64,000 nucleotides of DNA from Roseivivax jejudonensis (GCF_900172265.1 NZ_FWFK01000007.1:124001-188000); one strand, 5' to 3'. Shown: positions 38,054 through 51,862, counted from the stretch's first letter. Made by a program: numbers and translations. Notes: generated from the letters alone by a model not told the origin.

Positions 38054-40963
38054 ATGACCGTCGAGCTGTCGATCACCTCGAACTTCACCTTTCTCACCGG
38101 GGCGTCGCACCCCGAGGAGTTCGCGGAGCGCGCGGCGCTCGAGGGGGTGGAGGCGATCGCCATCGCCGACGCAAACTCGGTGGCGGGGATCGTGCGCGCG
38201 CATGTGCGGTTGAAGGAGATCGCGCGCCGCGTGGCCGAGCGCGACGCGGCCGAGGCGGCGGACGGGCCGGTGGGCCCGCCGTGCCCCGCGCACCTGCCGC
38301 CGCCGCCGGGCCTGCCGGTGCGCAACGTGCCGCGGCTGATCCCGGCCGCCCGGCTGGTGCTGGCCGAAGGCGTCGAGATCACCGCGCTCGCCGCCACGCG
38401 GGCCGGCTGGGGCCGGCTGTGCCGGCTCCTGACGACCGGGCGGCGACGGGCGGCCAAGGGCACCTGCGATCTGCGGGTCGACGACCTCCTGGCGCCCGAG
38501 GCCGGCGCGCTCGAGGGGCTCGAGCTGATCCTGCACGGGCCCACGGCGGAAGATGCGGCCGGGCTGCAGGCGTGGCGGCCGCCGGCGCGGCGGCTGGCGC
38601 GTGGTCTCGCGGCGCGGATGCATCTCGGGCTCGCCCCGCGCTACGATGGCGACGACGCCCGCCGCTTCGACCGGCAGGCGCAGGCGGCGGCGGAACTCGG
38701 CCTGCCGACCGTGGCGACCGCGCGGCCGCTCATGCATCACGGCCGCCGCCGGCGCCTCGCCGACGTGCTGACCGCGGTGCGGCTCGGGCTGCGGGTCGAC
38801 GATCTGGGCCGCGCGGCGCTGGCCAACGGCGAGCAGCGGCTGCGCGGCCCGGCCGAGATGCGCCGCCTCCTGGGCCGGCATTCCGGGGCGCTCGACCGCG
38901 CGGCGGCGCTGGCGGCGCGCTGCCGCTTCGACATCGCCTCGCTGCGCTACGAATACCCCTCGGAGATCTCGGACGGCGAGCGGCCGCGCGACCGGCTCGC
39001 CCGGCTCGCCCGGTCGGGCCTCGCCTGGCGCTATCCGGGCGGCGCCCCCGAGAAGGTCGAGACGATGCTCGAGCATGAGCTCGACCTGATCGCGAAGCTC
39101 GACTACGAGCCCTATTTCCTGACCGTGCGCGACATCGTCGCCTTCGCGCGCGAGCGCGGCATCCTCTGCCAGGGGCGCGGATCGGCGGCGAACTCGGTCG
39201 TGTGCTATTGCATGGGCGTCACCAGCGTCAGTCCCGAGATCGGCACCATGGTGTTCGAGCGCTTCGTCTCTGAGGCGCGCGACGAGCCGCCCGACATCGA
39301 CGTCGATTTCGAGCACGAGCGCCGCGAAGAGGTGATCCAGCACATCTACGAGCGGTACGGGCGCCACCGGGCCGGGCTCTGCGCCACCGTGATCCACTAT
39401 CGCGGCAAGCGCGCCATCCGCGAGGTCGGCGCCGCCATGGGCCTCAGCCAGGACACGATCGGTGCGCTCAGTTCGCAGCTCTGGGGCTTTTTCTCCACCA
39501 ACGGGCTGGAAGAGCAGCGGATGCGCGAGATCGGCCTCGACCCCGAGGATCACCGGCTGCGCCTGACGATGGAACTGATCTTCGAGATCCAGGGCTTTCC
39601 GCGGCACCTCTCGCAGCATGTCGGCGGCTTCGTCGTGACCGAGGGGCGGCTCGACGAGCTGGTGCCGGTGGAGAACGCGGCGATGGAGGACCGCACCGTC
39701 ATCTGCTGGGACAAGGACGACATCGAGGCGCTGGGCATCCTCAAGGTCGACGTGCTGTCGCTCGGTATGCTCACCTGCATCCGCAAGGCCTTCGACCTGC
39801 TGAAGATGCACCGGGGCGAGCACCACACGCTCGCGACGCTGCCGCCCGAGGATCCGCGCGTCTACGACATGCTCTGCCGCGCGGACTCGATCGGTGTCTT
39901 CCAGGTCGAGAGCCGGGCGCAGATGAACTTCCTGCCGCGGATGCGGCCGCGCAACTTCTACGATCTCGTCATCGAGGTGGCGATCATCCGCCCCGGCCCG
40001 ATCCAGGGCGACATGGTCCACCCCTACCTGCGCCGCCGCAACGGCGAGGAGGAGGTGTCGTTCCCCTCGGACGAGCTCGGCCAGGTGCTGGGCAAGACGC
40101 TGGGCGTGCCGCTGTTTCAGGAGCAGGCGATGCAGATCGCCATCATCGGCGCCGGCTTCACCCCGGACGAGGCCGACCGGCTGCGCCGGGCGCTGGCCAC
40201 CTTCAAGAAGCTCGGCAACGTGAGCGAGTTCCGCGATCGGTTCCTGAAGGGCATGGCGCGCAACGGCTACGAGGCGGAGTTTGCGGAGCGTTGCTTTTCC
40301 CAGATCGAGGGCTTCGGATCCTACGGCTTTCCCGAGAGCCATGCGGCGAGCTTCGCGCTGCTGGTCTACGCTTCGGCCTGGATCAAGTGCCATCATCCGG
40401 CGGTGTTCGCCTGCGCGCTGCTGAACGCGCAGCCCATGGGCTTCTACGCGCCCGCGCAGATCGTGCGCGACGCGCGCGCCCACGATGTCGAGGTGCGGCC
40501 CGTCGCCATCGATTCGAGCTACTGGGACAACGTGCTCGAACCCGACGGGCGCGGGGGGCTCGCGCTGCGGCTGGGTTTCCGGCAGATCAAGGGCGTGCGC
40601 GAGGAGGACGCCACCTGGCTGACCGCCGCGCGCGGAAACGGCTACCGCAGCGTGCGCGACGTCTGGCGGCGCGCGGGCCTCGGCGCACCCGTGCTTGCCC
40701 GGCTCGCCGAGGCCGACGCCTTTGCCCCGCTCGGGCTGTCGCGGCGCGAGGCGCTCTGGGAGGCTCGGGCGCTGGCCGGGGACCGGCCGCTGCCCCTCTT
40801 TGCCGGCGACATGGAGGGCGAGGGCATCGTCGAGCCCGCCGCCCACCTGCCCGAGATGAGCGAGGGCGAGGAGATCGTCGAGGATTTCGTCGCCATGCGC
40901 CTGACCCTGCGGCGCCATCCGGTCGCGCTGTTGCGCCCGCTCCTGACGCCCGGGGCGGCCTGA
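38054..40963 (+). CDS. dnaE2: Error-prone DNA polymerase DnaE2, C-terminally shortened
   Basis: DnaE2 is the SOS-induced C-family polymerase behind damage-induced mutagenesis. The protein begins MTVELSITSNFTFLTGASHP, as expected for the PHP domain, and holds the polymerase Asp pair in PDIDVDFEHERR (Asp416 and Asp418) plus QGRGSAANSVVCYC and ESHAASFALLVYASAWIKCHHP. It is 969 residues long and stops soon after VEDFVAMRLTLRRHPVALL. Relatives continue there for about 100 residues with an OB-fold domain, and no other frame encodes it. A LexA box precedes it. The usual partners imuA and imuB are not in this window. Confidence 0.93.
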   Translation: MTVELSITSNFTFLTGASHPEEFAERAALEGVEAIAIADANSVAGIVRAHVRLKEIARRVAERDAAEAADGPVGPPCPAHLPPPPGLPVRNVPRLIPAARLVLAEGVEITALAATRAGWGRLCRLLTTGRRRAAKGTCDLRVDDLLAPEAGALEGLELILHGPTAEDAAGLQAWRPPARRLARGLAARMHLGLAPRYDGDDARRFDRQAQAAAELGLPTVATARPLMHHGRRRRLADVLTAVRLGLRVDDLGRAALANGEQRLRGPAEMRRLLGRHSGALDRAAALAARCRFDIASLRYEYPSEISDGERPRDRLARLARSGLAWRYPGGAPEKVETMLEHELDLIAKLDYEPYFLTVRDIVAFARERGILCQGRGSAANSVVCYCMGVTSVSPEIGTMVFERFVSEARDEPPDIDVDFEHERREEVIQHIYERYGRHRAGLCATVIHYRGKRAIREVGAAMGLSQDTIGALSSQLWGFFSTNGLEEQRMREIGLDPEDHRLRLTMELIFEIQGFPRHLSQHVGGFVVTEGRLDELVPVENAAMEDRTVICWDKDDIEALGILKVDVLSLGMLTCIRKAFDLLKMHRGEHHTLATLPPEDPRVYDMLCRADSIGVFQVESRAQMNFLPRMRPRNFYDLVIEVAIIRPGPIQGDMVHPYLRRRNGEEEVSFPSDELGQVLGKTLGVPLFQEQAMQIAIIGAGFTPDEADRLRRALATFKKLGNVSEFRDRFLKGMARNGYEAEFAERCFSQIEGFGSYGFPESHAASFALLVYASAWIKCHHPAVFACALLNAQPMGFYAPAQIVRDARAHDVEVRPVAIDSSYWDNVLEPDGRGGLALRLGFRQIKGVREEDATWLTAARGNGYRSVRDVWRRAGLGAPVLARLAEADAFAPLGLSRREALWEARALAGDRPLPLFAGDMEGEGIVEPAAHLPEMSEGEEIVEDFVAMRLTLRRHPVALLRPLLTPGAA

Positions 40964-41047
40964 CACCGGGCCGGCACGTCACGTGGGGCCCGCCTTCCGG
41001 AGCGCCCGGGCCCGTGATACGGAACGGACCGCCGGCAGGGGGTGTGC

Positions 41048-42670
41048 GTGACAGTCTTTCTCATCGACGATCTGAATCCGCCGTCCGAGGGCGCGCGCCT
41101 CGACGGCTTTGCCTGGGACGGGACCGATTTCGTCATCGGCGAGGCCGGGCGTGCCGCGCACGAGGCAGCCGGCGGATCGCTGCCTTGGTCCGCAGACGGG
41201 CGGCACGTGCTGGTGCGCCGCACCGGCGCACGGATCGAGGTCGGCGCCGATTTCGGCGGCTACCGGCACCTGTTTTACTGGTCGGACGGCCTCGCCTGGG
41301 CGATCTCGGACAGTTTCATCGACCTTGTGGCGCATCTGCGGGCGCGCGGCGTGACGCTGACGGAGGATCCCGCGCAGACCGGCGCATTCCTGTCGCGCAA
41401 GCAGCTCTTTCAGCAGCTGACGACGGATCGCACGCCGGTCCGGGAGATCGCGTGCCTCGACGTCGGCGCGCGCATCGTCATCACCGACGGGCGGCTGGAG
41501 GTCGTGCCGCCCGAGGCGCTGCCGACGGGCACCTACGCCGAGGCGCTGCACGCGTTTCTGGAGCTCTGGCTGGGCCGGATCGCGACGCTGCGGCAGGATC
41601 CGGAGCTCACGCTGTTCTTCCACCTTTCGGGCGGGATCGACAGTCGTGCGGTCACGGCGTTCCATCTCTGGGTGGAACGGCACATGGACCTGCCGGGCGC
41701 GGCCTCAATCCGTTCGCTGACGGATGCCTCGCACGCCGACGACCTCAAGATCGCGGAGAAGGTCGCGGCGGCGACCGGGGTGAGGCTCAATGCCCTTTCC
41801 GGCCGCCCGGCGCGCGTGCTGGACGAGGCGGCGGCGCTGGCCTCGTGGCGCGTCACGTCGGCCGGGGTCTACTCGCCGTTGCGGATCCCGACGCGGATCA
41901 TGGATCCGCGCGACGTGCATTTCTCGGGCCATGCGAGCAACGGCTACAAGGTCGTGTACACGCCCGATGCGGCGGCACGGCGGCTGCGCGACATGGAGCG
42001 CGCCTACGGCTATTTCGGGCGGGGCGACCGCGCGCGCTGGCGCGACCAGATGGAGGCGTACCTCGACCGGCTGACCGCGCCGCTCGTCGATTTGGGCCGT
42101 GGCTGGGGCCGCTGGCAGCGTGTGAACCGGGCGCGGTTCCACGGCGGGCAGGCCGCAAGCTACAAGACGCAAGTGGCGGTGTTTCATTCGGCGAGCGCGG
42201 CGCGCGCCGCGGCGCTGCGGCCGCGCGACATGGCCGATTACGCCTTCTACCACGACATTCTCGCGGCGCTTGCGCCGGAGCTTCTGGCCGTGCCGTTCGA
42301 CGATCGGCGCAAGGCGCCACCTGCGGACGCGCCGCGGACCGCGGTCGCGCCGCTCAACCCGCGCGCCGGGCAGATCCACGGCCGCTTCGACCCGCCGGAG
42401 CCCGGCACGGATACCGCCCCGGCCACGTCGCGCGCGGTAGTGACCCAGATCCTGCAAGAGGTCGAGGAGGGATGGCCGGCGCTGCCGCGCGGCCGGGTCA
42501 GCCTGCTCTTTCGCTGGCATCTCTGGCGGCTGGCGCGCGACACGCGCCGCGGTCGGATCCGGCACGCAGTGCGGCTGCGCCATCTCTCGACCGCGTGGCT
42601 TTTGATCCGGCTGGCCCGGCTCGGCGTGACGATGGCCGATCCGGTCCGTGGCCCGCGCCCTCAGAAATAG
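41048..42670 (+). CDS. Asparagine-synthase-like PP-loop protein without N-terminal cysteine
   Basis: A 540-residue protein whose centre has LFFHLSGGIDSRAVTAFH, the SGGxDS pyrophosphatase loop of asparagine synthase-type amidoligases, with DASHADDLKIAEKVA and FSGHASNGYKVV later. The N-terminal 170 residues have the outline of a glutamine amidotransferase fold (ADFGGYRHLFYWSDGLAWAI) but open MTVFLIDD, so the Cys2 nucleophile is missing. It should adenylate a carboxylate and use ammonia or another amine, not glutamine. I use the GTG at 41048 with AGGGG before it. The substrate is unknown; lasso-cyclase and capsule enzymes are relatives in architecture. Confidence 0.7.
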   Translation: MTVFLIDDLNPPSEGARLDGFAWDGTDFVIGEAGRAAHEAAGGSLPWSADGRHVLVRRTGARIEVGADFGGYRHLFYWSDGLAWAISDSFIDLVAHLRARGVTLTEDPAQTGAFLSRKQLFQQLTTDRTPVREIACLDVGARIVITDGRLEVVPPEALPTGTYAEALHAFLELWLGRIATLRQDPELTLFFHLSGGIDSRAVTAFHLWVERHMDLPGAASIRSLTDASHADDLKIAEKVAAATGVRLNALSGRPARVLDEAAALASWRVTSAGVYSPLRIPTRIMDPRDVHFSGHASNGYKVVYTPDAAARRLRDMERAYGYFGRGDRARWRDQMEAYLDRLTAPLVDLGRGWGRWQRVNRARFHGGQAASYKTQVAVFHSASAARAAALRPRDMADYAFYHDILAALAPELLAVPFDDRRKAPPADAPRTAVAPLNPRAGQIHGRFDPPEPGTDTAPATSRAVVTQILQEVEEGWPALPRGRVSLLFRWHLWRLARDTRRGRIRHAVRLRHLSTAWLLIRLARLGVTMADPVRGPRPQK

Positions 42671-43464
42671 GCGTAGACGAGCAGGGCGAGCCCGAGGATG
42701 ACCCGGTAGATCACGTAGGGCGTGAAGCTGACCGAGCGCAGAAGGCGCATCATCAGCGCCAGCGCCCCGAGCGCGGCGAGAAACGCCAGTGCCGCGGCGA
42801 TCGCGCCGTCCCGTGCGGCGGCGAGATCGGCGCTGCCCGCGACCTCGGCGCCCAGAACGGCGCCGGACGCTAGGATCGTAGGGATCGACATGAGCATCGC
42901 GAGCTTCGCCGCGCCGTGGCGGTCGTAGCCGAGAGCGCGCGCCCCGGTGATCGTGATGCCGGACCGCGACGTGCCCGGGATGAGCGCGATCGCCTGCCAC
43001 AGCCCGAGGATCGCGGCGTGGCGCAAGGTCCACTGTCCGGCGGTCCGGACCGTCGGGCTTCGAGTGTCGTACCACCAGAGCACGATACCGAAGACCAGCA
43101 TCGCCCAGCCGATCACCGCGACCGAGCGCAGCGCGTCGTCTAGACCGGTGAGCTTGAGCGCGAGGCCCGCGATCACCACCGGCACCGTCGCGATCCCGAG
43201 GCAGAGCGCGAGAAACGCGCCCGGCGTGTCGATGCGTCCCTGCGCAAGCCGCAGCGTGCCGGCCGCCGCGACCCGCACGTCCGCCCAGAAATAGAGCACA
43301 ACGGCGAAAAGCGTGCCGACATGCACCGCCACGTCGATCACCTGGCCCTGGTCCTCGAGCCCTGTCAGGCCGGGCAGCAGGATCAGGTGCCCCGACGAGG
43401 AGATCGGCAGGAACTCGGTGATCCCCTGGATGAGGGCGAGCAGGACAAGCTGGAAAAACGGCAT
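42661..43464 (-). CDS. uppP: Undecaprenyl-diphosphatase UppP (BacA)
   Basis: UppP recycles undecaprenyl diphosphate to the monophosphate lipid carrier of wall synthesis. The 267-residue protein has eight membrane segments. The catalytic blocks are ALIQGITEFLPISSSGHLIL (Glu-rich motif with SSSGH) and LIPGTSRSGITITGAR. The start at 43464 is the family's normal opening MPFFQLVLLALIQG. Its 3' end overlaps the convergent PP-loop gene by 10 nt. Confidence 0.95.
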   Translation of the reverse strand: MPFFQLVLLALIQGITEFLPISSSGHLILLPGLTGLEDQGQVIDVAVHVGTLFAVVLYFWADVRVAAAGTLRLAQGRIDTPGAFLALCLGIATVPVVIAGLALKLTGLDDALRSVAVIGWAMLVFGIVLWWYDTRSPTVRTAGQWTLRHAAILGLWQAIALIPGTSRSGITITGARALGYDRHGAAKLAMLMSIPTILASGAVLGAEVAGSADLAAARDGAIAAALAFLAALGALALMMRLLRSVSFTPYVIYRVILGLALLVYAYF

Positions 43465-43584
43465 ATCTGGAGCTTTCGGAGCGGGCACGTGCGACTGGTA
43501 GCGCCGGGCGGCTGCGAACGGAAGGCGAGAAGTTAAGTCCGGATCGGACATAAAATGCGTGTCAGGAGACCGAAAAATCGAGCC

Positions 43585-43604
43585 GAAAGCGACTGAAAGC
43601 GACA
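43585..43604 (+). repeat. Tandem 10-bp repeat upstream of gltD
   Basis: GAAAGCGACT at 43585 is followed directly by GAAAGCGACA at 43595. A related CCGAAAAATCGAG stands just before. Downstream comes GGTCA (43609-43613) facing TGAC (43621-43624), and TATAGT (43648-43653) as a possible -10 without a good -35. The 220-nt gltD leader is thus a candidate for nitrogen or amino-acid control, such as Lrp or NtrC types; no such binding is shown. Confidence 0.45.
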
Positions 43605-43684
43605 AATAGGTCAGTAAATATGACTTTCATTCGTGCGAAGGCTCGCATATAGTCCCGGGCAACACCTGACGCAGGGAGAGGATC

Positions 43685-45124
43685 ATGGCGAACCAGCCGA
43701 TGCTGAAATTCGTGACCGTCGGGCGCGACATGCCCGAAAAGCGCGATGCCGAGGCACGCGCACGCGACTTTCAGGAGATCTATGCCGAGTACGCCGAGCA
43801 GAAGGCCGAGGAACAGGCCGGCCGCTGCTCGCAATGCGGTGTGCCCTACTGCCAGTCGCACTGCCCGCTGCACAACAACATCCCCGACTGGCTGAAGCTT
43901 ACTGCGGAAGGCCGGCTCGAAGAGGCCTACGAGGTCAGCCAGGCCACCAACACCTTCCCCGAGATCTGCGGCCGGATCTGCCCGCAGGACCGCCTGTGCG
44001 AAGGCAACTGCGTGATCGAACAGTCGGGCCACGGCACGGTCACCATCGGCGCCGTCGAGAAGTACATCACCGACACCGCGTGGGAAAAGGGCTGGGTCAA
44101 GCCGGCCTCGCCGGCGCAGGAGCGTCCCGAATCGGTCGGCATCATCGGCGCCGGCCCCGGCGGCCTTGCGGCGGCCGACATGCTGCGCCGCGCCGGCGTG
44201 CAGGTGACCGTCTACGACCGCTACGACCGGGCCGGCGGCCTGCTGACCTACGGCATCCCGGGCTTCAAGCTCGAGAAAGAAGTTGTGGTGCGCCGGAACA
44301 CGCAACTCGAAGAGGGTGGCGTGACCTTCCGGCTCAACTGCGAGGTCGGGACCGACATTTCCTTCGACCAGATCCGCGAAGAACATGACGCCGTCATCAT
44401 CGCGACGGGCGTCTACAAGTCGCGCGACCTGCCCGGGCCGGGCGCGGGCGCCGACGGCATCGTCCGTGCGATCGATTTCCTGACCGCCTCGAACCGCGCC
44501 GTGAACTTCGGCGACAACGTCGCCGAGTTCGCCAGCGGCGAACTCAACGCCCATGGCAAGCGCGTCGTCGTGATCGGCGGCGGCGACACCGCGATGGACT
44601 GCGTCCGCACCTCGATCCGCCAGGGCGCGGAAAGCGTGAAGTGCCTCTATCGCCGCGACCGGCAGAACATGCCGGGATCGCAGCGCGAGGTCGCCAACGC
44701 CGAGGAAGAGGGGGTTCAATTCGAGTGGCTGACCGCGCCCAAAGGCTTCAAGGGCGATCCGGTGAATGCCGTTGTGGTGCAGAAGATGCGACTCGGCCAG
44801 CCCGACGCGACCGGCCGTCAGAGCCCCGAGATCATCGAGGGGTCGGACTACGACGAACCCGCCGACCTCGTCATCAAGGCGCTGGGCTTCGAGCCCGAGG
44901 AGCTGCCGAAGCTCTGGGGCGTCGACGGGCTCGAGGTCACCCGCTGGGGCACCGTCAAGGCGGAGTTCGGATCGGGCGCGACGTCGCTGCCCGGTGTCTA
45001 CGCGGTAGGCGACATCGTCCGCGGGGCGAGCCTCGTGGTCTGGGCGATCCGCGACGGGCGCGACTGCGCGTCAGCGGTGCTCGAACAGCTGAACGGCGCC
45101 GCGGCCTCGGTGGCGGCCGAGTGA
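43685..45124 (+). CDS. gltD: Glutamate synthase (NADPH) small subunit
   Basis: GltD feeds electrons from NADPH to the large subunit during synthesis of two glutamates from glutamine and 2-oxoglutarate. The 479-residue protein has N-terminal iron-sulfur cysteines in GRCSQCGVPYCQSHCP and RICPQDRLCEGNC, an FAD loop IIGAGPGGLAAADMLRRAG, and an NADPH loop VVIGGGDTAMDCVRTS. It ends with GVYAVGDIVRGASLVVWAI, the FAD-ribityl motif. GGGAGAGG stands before the ATG. Its last 4 nt overlap the next gene. Confidence 0.96.
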   Translation: MANQPMLKFVTVGRDMPEKRDAEARARDFQEIYAEYAEQKAEEQAGRCSQCGVPYCQSHCPLHNNIPDWLKLTAEGRLEEAYEVSQATNTFPEICGRICPQDRLCEGNCVIEQSGHGTVTIGAVEKYITDTAWEKGWVKPASPAQERPESVGIIGAGPGGLAAADMLRRAGVQVTVYDRYDRAGGLLTYGIPGFKLEKEVVVRRNTQLEEGGVTFRLNCEVGTDISFDQIREEHDAVIIATGVYKSRDLPGPGAGADGIVRAIDFLTASNRAVNFGDNVAEFASGELNAHGKRVVVIGGGDTAMDCVRTSIRQGAESVKCLYRRDRQNMPGSQREVANAEEEGVQFEWLTAPKGFKGDPVNAVVVQKMRLGQPDATGRQSPEIIEGSDYDEPADLVIKALGFEPEELPKLWGVDGLEVTRWGTVKAEFGSGATSLPGVYAVGDIVRGASLVVWAIRDGRDCASAVLEQLNGAAASVAAE

Positions 45125-45569
45125 CGGCTGCCGGACCCATCGATGCGCCGGTCGACCTCGTCGGGCGGTGTCTGTGCGGTGCGGTGACGATCCGCGCCGC
45201 CGCCGTGTCTCCGCGCGTGCAGGTCTGCCATTGCGAGATGTGCCGGCGCTGGACCGGCGGGCTTTACGCGATGTTCACTGCGCCCCCCGACGGCGTGCAA
45301 GTCGAGGGTGCCGTGCGGACCTATCGCGCATCGAGCTTTGCCGAACGTGCGTTCTGCCCGACCTGCGGCAGCCACCTGTGGCTGCGCGACGACGATGCCG
45401 AGTACGAATTGATGCCGGGCATGTTCCCCGGCGCGGCGGATTTCCCGCTGCAATCCGAAGTCTATGCGGACCACGCGCTCGCGGCGATGACCCTGTCGGG
45501 ATCGCACGAGCGCACCGACCGCGCCACCTACGAAGCCGATAACCCCTTCGTCCCTGAGGAGGATCTGCC

Positions 45570-45573
<4 letters not shown>
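45121..45573 (+). CDS. GFA-family zinc protein (glutathione-dependent formaldehyde-activating type)
   Basis: A 150-residue protein with the metal-binding cysteines of the GFA/CENP-V fold: GRCLCGAVTIRA (Cys17, Cys19), VCHCEMCRRWTGG (Cys36, Cys38, Cys41), and AFCPTCGSHLW. Its relatives handle S-hydroxymethylglutathione formation, but many family members have other or unknown roles. The GTG at 45121 shares 4 nt with the gltD stop, and its own stop shares 4 nt with the gltB start. This places a GFA protein inside the glutamate synthase operon. Confidence 0.85.
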
Positions 45574-50108
<4,535 letters not shown>

Positions 50109-50116
50109 TCCGGCAG

Positions 50117-50141
50117 CGTCCCCGGCGGGTTGTCGGGGACG
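50117..50141 (+). terminator. Hairpin after gltB
   Basis: A perfect 8-bp stem, CGTCCCCG facing CGGGGACG with a 9-nt loop, lies 8 nt after the gltB stop. There is no U-tract, so it may be an mRNA 3' stabiliser or a weak terminator. Confidence 0.5.
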
Positions 50142-50275
50142 TTGCGTAACTCACTTCCGTGCCACCGTATTGTCGAATTGCGATCTCACCGAGACCGCGA
50201 TGCCCCGACATACAGAGGCTGTCCGCCAGTGGTTCCTGTAATGGCGGATCTGTTCCGTGACTATTGGTCTTGTTA

Positions 50276-50311
50276 CCCTCCGGCGAGCATACGCTCCCGG
50301 AGGGCTTTTTT
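50276..50311 (+). terminator. Strong rho-independent terminator before mtgA
   Basis: CCCTCCGG faces CCGGAGGG and an inner GAGC/GCTC pair extends the stem, followed by CTTTTTT. It ends transcripts that arise in the 130 nt before it, or read-through from gltB. It is only 37 nt ahead of the mtgA start. Confidence 0.88.
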
Positions 50312-50347
50312 CGCTCCGCGCGGGCAGAACAAGAGTGAGCAGTCAGC

Positions 50348-51091
50348 ATGGCGACCAGTCGCAGCCGCAAGAGCAGCGCCGGCAGCGCATCCAAGGGCCC
50401 CGAGCGTCCCCGCATCCGGCCCATGGCCTTCCTCGGCCGCTGGATCTTTCGCGCGATCCTCGCGGTCATCCTCCTAGGGGCGCTGGGCGTCGGTCTCTAC
50501 CGCGGTGTGAACCCGCCCACGACGATCTACATGCTGCAGGAGCAGCGCCGGCTGGGCGGGATCGAGCGGGACTGGGCCGACGCCGACTCGATCGCGCCGG
50601 TGATGCTGCGCGCGGCCGTTGCGGCGGAGGATGCCAATTTCTGCCGGCACTGGGGCTTCGACATGAACGCGATCCGGCTCGCGATCGAGGAGGGCGGCAG
50701 CCGCGGGGCGTCCACGATAAGCCAGCAGACGGTGAAGAACGTCTTTCTCTGGCACGGCCGCACCTGGACGCGAAAGGCGTTCGAGGCCGCGCTCACGCCG
50801 GCCATCGAGGCCGCGTGGCCGAAGCGCCGCATCCTCGAGATCTACCTCAACGTGGCCGAGTTCGACGAGGGCGTGTTCGGGATCGAGGCGGCGGCGCAGC
50901 ATCACTTCGGCGTTGCCGCGGCCGATCTCGATGCGCGGCAGTCGGCGCTGCTTGCCGCGGTCCTGCCCAACCCCAAGGAACGGTCGGCGGCCGCGCCGTC
51001 GTCCTTTGTCGACCGGCGCGCGCGCGCGATCCGCGACGGCGCCGCGACGATCGACCGCGACGGCCGCGCCGATTGCTTCCAGTCGGGCTGA
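50348..51091 (+). CDS. mtgA: Monofunctional peptidoglycan glycosyltransferase MtgA
   Basis: A 247-residue GT51 enzyme that polymerises glycan strands from lipid II. A basic cytoplasmic start is followed by one membrane segment (WIFRAILAVILLGALGVGLY). The catalytic motif 1 is AAVAAEDANFCRHWGFD, motif 2 GASTISQQTVKNVFL, motif 3 KRRILEIYLNVAEF, and motif 4 GVFGIEAAAQHHFG. All four are intact. The ATG at 50348 has only a weak ribosome binding site. A strong terminator stands just upstream, so its promoter must lie within 37 nt or transcription reads through. Confidence 0.95.
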   Translation: MATSRSRKSSAGSASKGPERPRIRPMAFLGRWIFRAILAVILLGALGVGLYRGVNPPTTIYMLQEQRRLGGIERDWADADSIAPVMLRAAVAAEDANFCRHWGFDMNAIRLAIEEGGSRGASTISQQTVKNVFLWHGRTWTRKAFEAALTPAIEAAWPKRRILEIYLNVAEFDEGVFGIEAAAQHHFGVAAADLDARQSALLAAVLPNPKERSAAAPSSFVDRRARAIRDGAATIDRDGRADCFQSG

Positions 51092-51170
51092 GGCGGCGCG
51101 CGGCGCTGTTGCTTCCGCTGCCGGTTGCCCTGTAGGACAGAGCGCAGCCCAGGGAGACGCATCCACCGCC

Positions 51171-51836
51171 ATGGCCAAGCTCTATCACGTGCCGTTGTCG
51201 CCGTTCTGCCGCAAGGTCCGGCTCGTCCTCGCCGAAAAGAAGATCGAGGTCGAACTGGCCGAGGAGCGCTACTGGGAGAAGGATCCCGATTTCCTGCGCC
51301 GCAACCCGGCCGGCAAGGTGCCGGTGCTGAAGATCGACGGGCATACCCTGTCCGAGAGCCAGGCGATCTGCGAATACATCGAGGAGACCGTACCCGAGCC
51401 GCCGCTGATGCCGCGCAAGCCCGAGGCGCGGTTCGAGGTGCGCCGGCTCGTCGGCTGGTTCGACGACAAGTTCCACGACGAGGTCACCTCGCGGCTGCTC
51501 TACGAGCGGATCAACAAGAAGATCATGAAGACCGGCTTTCCGGATTCCGGCAACGTCAAGGCGGGCGCAAAGGCGATCAAGTTCCACCTCGACTACATGG
51601 CATGGCTGCTCGACCATCGCCGCTGGCTGGCGGGCGACGTGATGACGCTCGCCGATTTCGCAGCGGCGGCGCATCTCTCGGCGCTCGACTACATCTCGGA
51701 TGTCGACTGGGACCGGCAGGAGGCGGTGAAGGACTGGTACGCCAAGATCAAGTCGCGCCCGGCCTTCCGCGCGATCCTCGCCGACCAGGTGCCGGGATAC
51801 CCGCCGTCGAAACATTACGCGATCCTCGATTTCTGA
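51171..51836 (+). CDS. fzlA: FtsZ-binding GST-like protein FzlA
   Basis: FzlA is a GST-fold protein that binds FtsZ and is needed for constriction in Caulobacter. The 221-residue product matches its pattern: [60 protein letters not shown] with [11 protein letters not shown], and a terminus [11 protein letters not shown]. The segment and end are more FzlA-like than those of an ordinary GST. It lies 79 nt after mtgA. The longer frame upstream is antisense-like and ignored. A downstream repeat copy follows. Confidence 0.8.
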   Translation: MAKLYHVPLSPFCRKVRLVLAEKKIEVELAEERYWEKDPDFLRRNPAGKVPVLKIDGHTLSESQAICEYIEETVPEPPLMPRKPEARFEVRRLVGWFDDKFHDEVTSRLLYERINKKIMKTGFPDSGNVKAGAKAIKFHLDYMAWLLDHRRWLAGDVMTLADFAAAAHLSALDYISDVDWDRQEAVKDWYAKIKSRPAFRAILADQVPGYPPSKHYAILDF

Positions 51837-51862
51837 GCCGCGCGCGCGTCGTGGGGGCGGGA

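Noticed and set aside
37562-40966. 1134-codon minus-strand frame
   Set aside because: It is the antisense shadow of dnaE2, which carries all conserved motifs.
50142-50275. Naming the stretch as 6S, SRP or another known RNA
   Set aside because: I could not match a family-specific sequence or fold, so only an unnamed candidate is reported.
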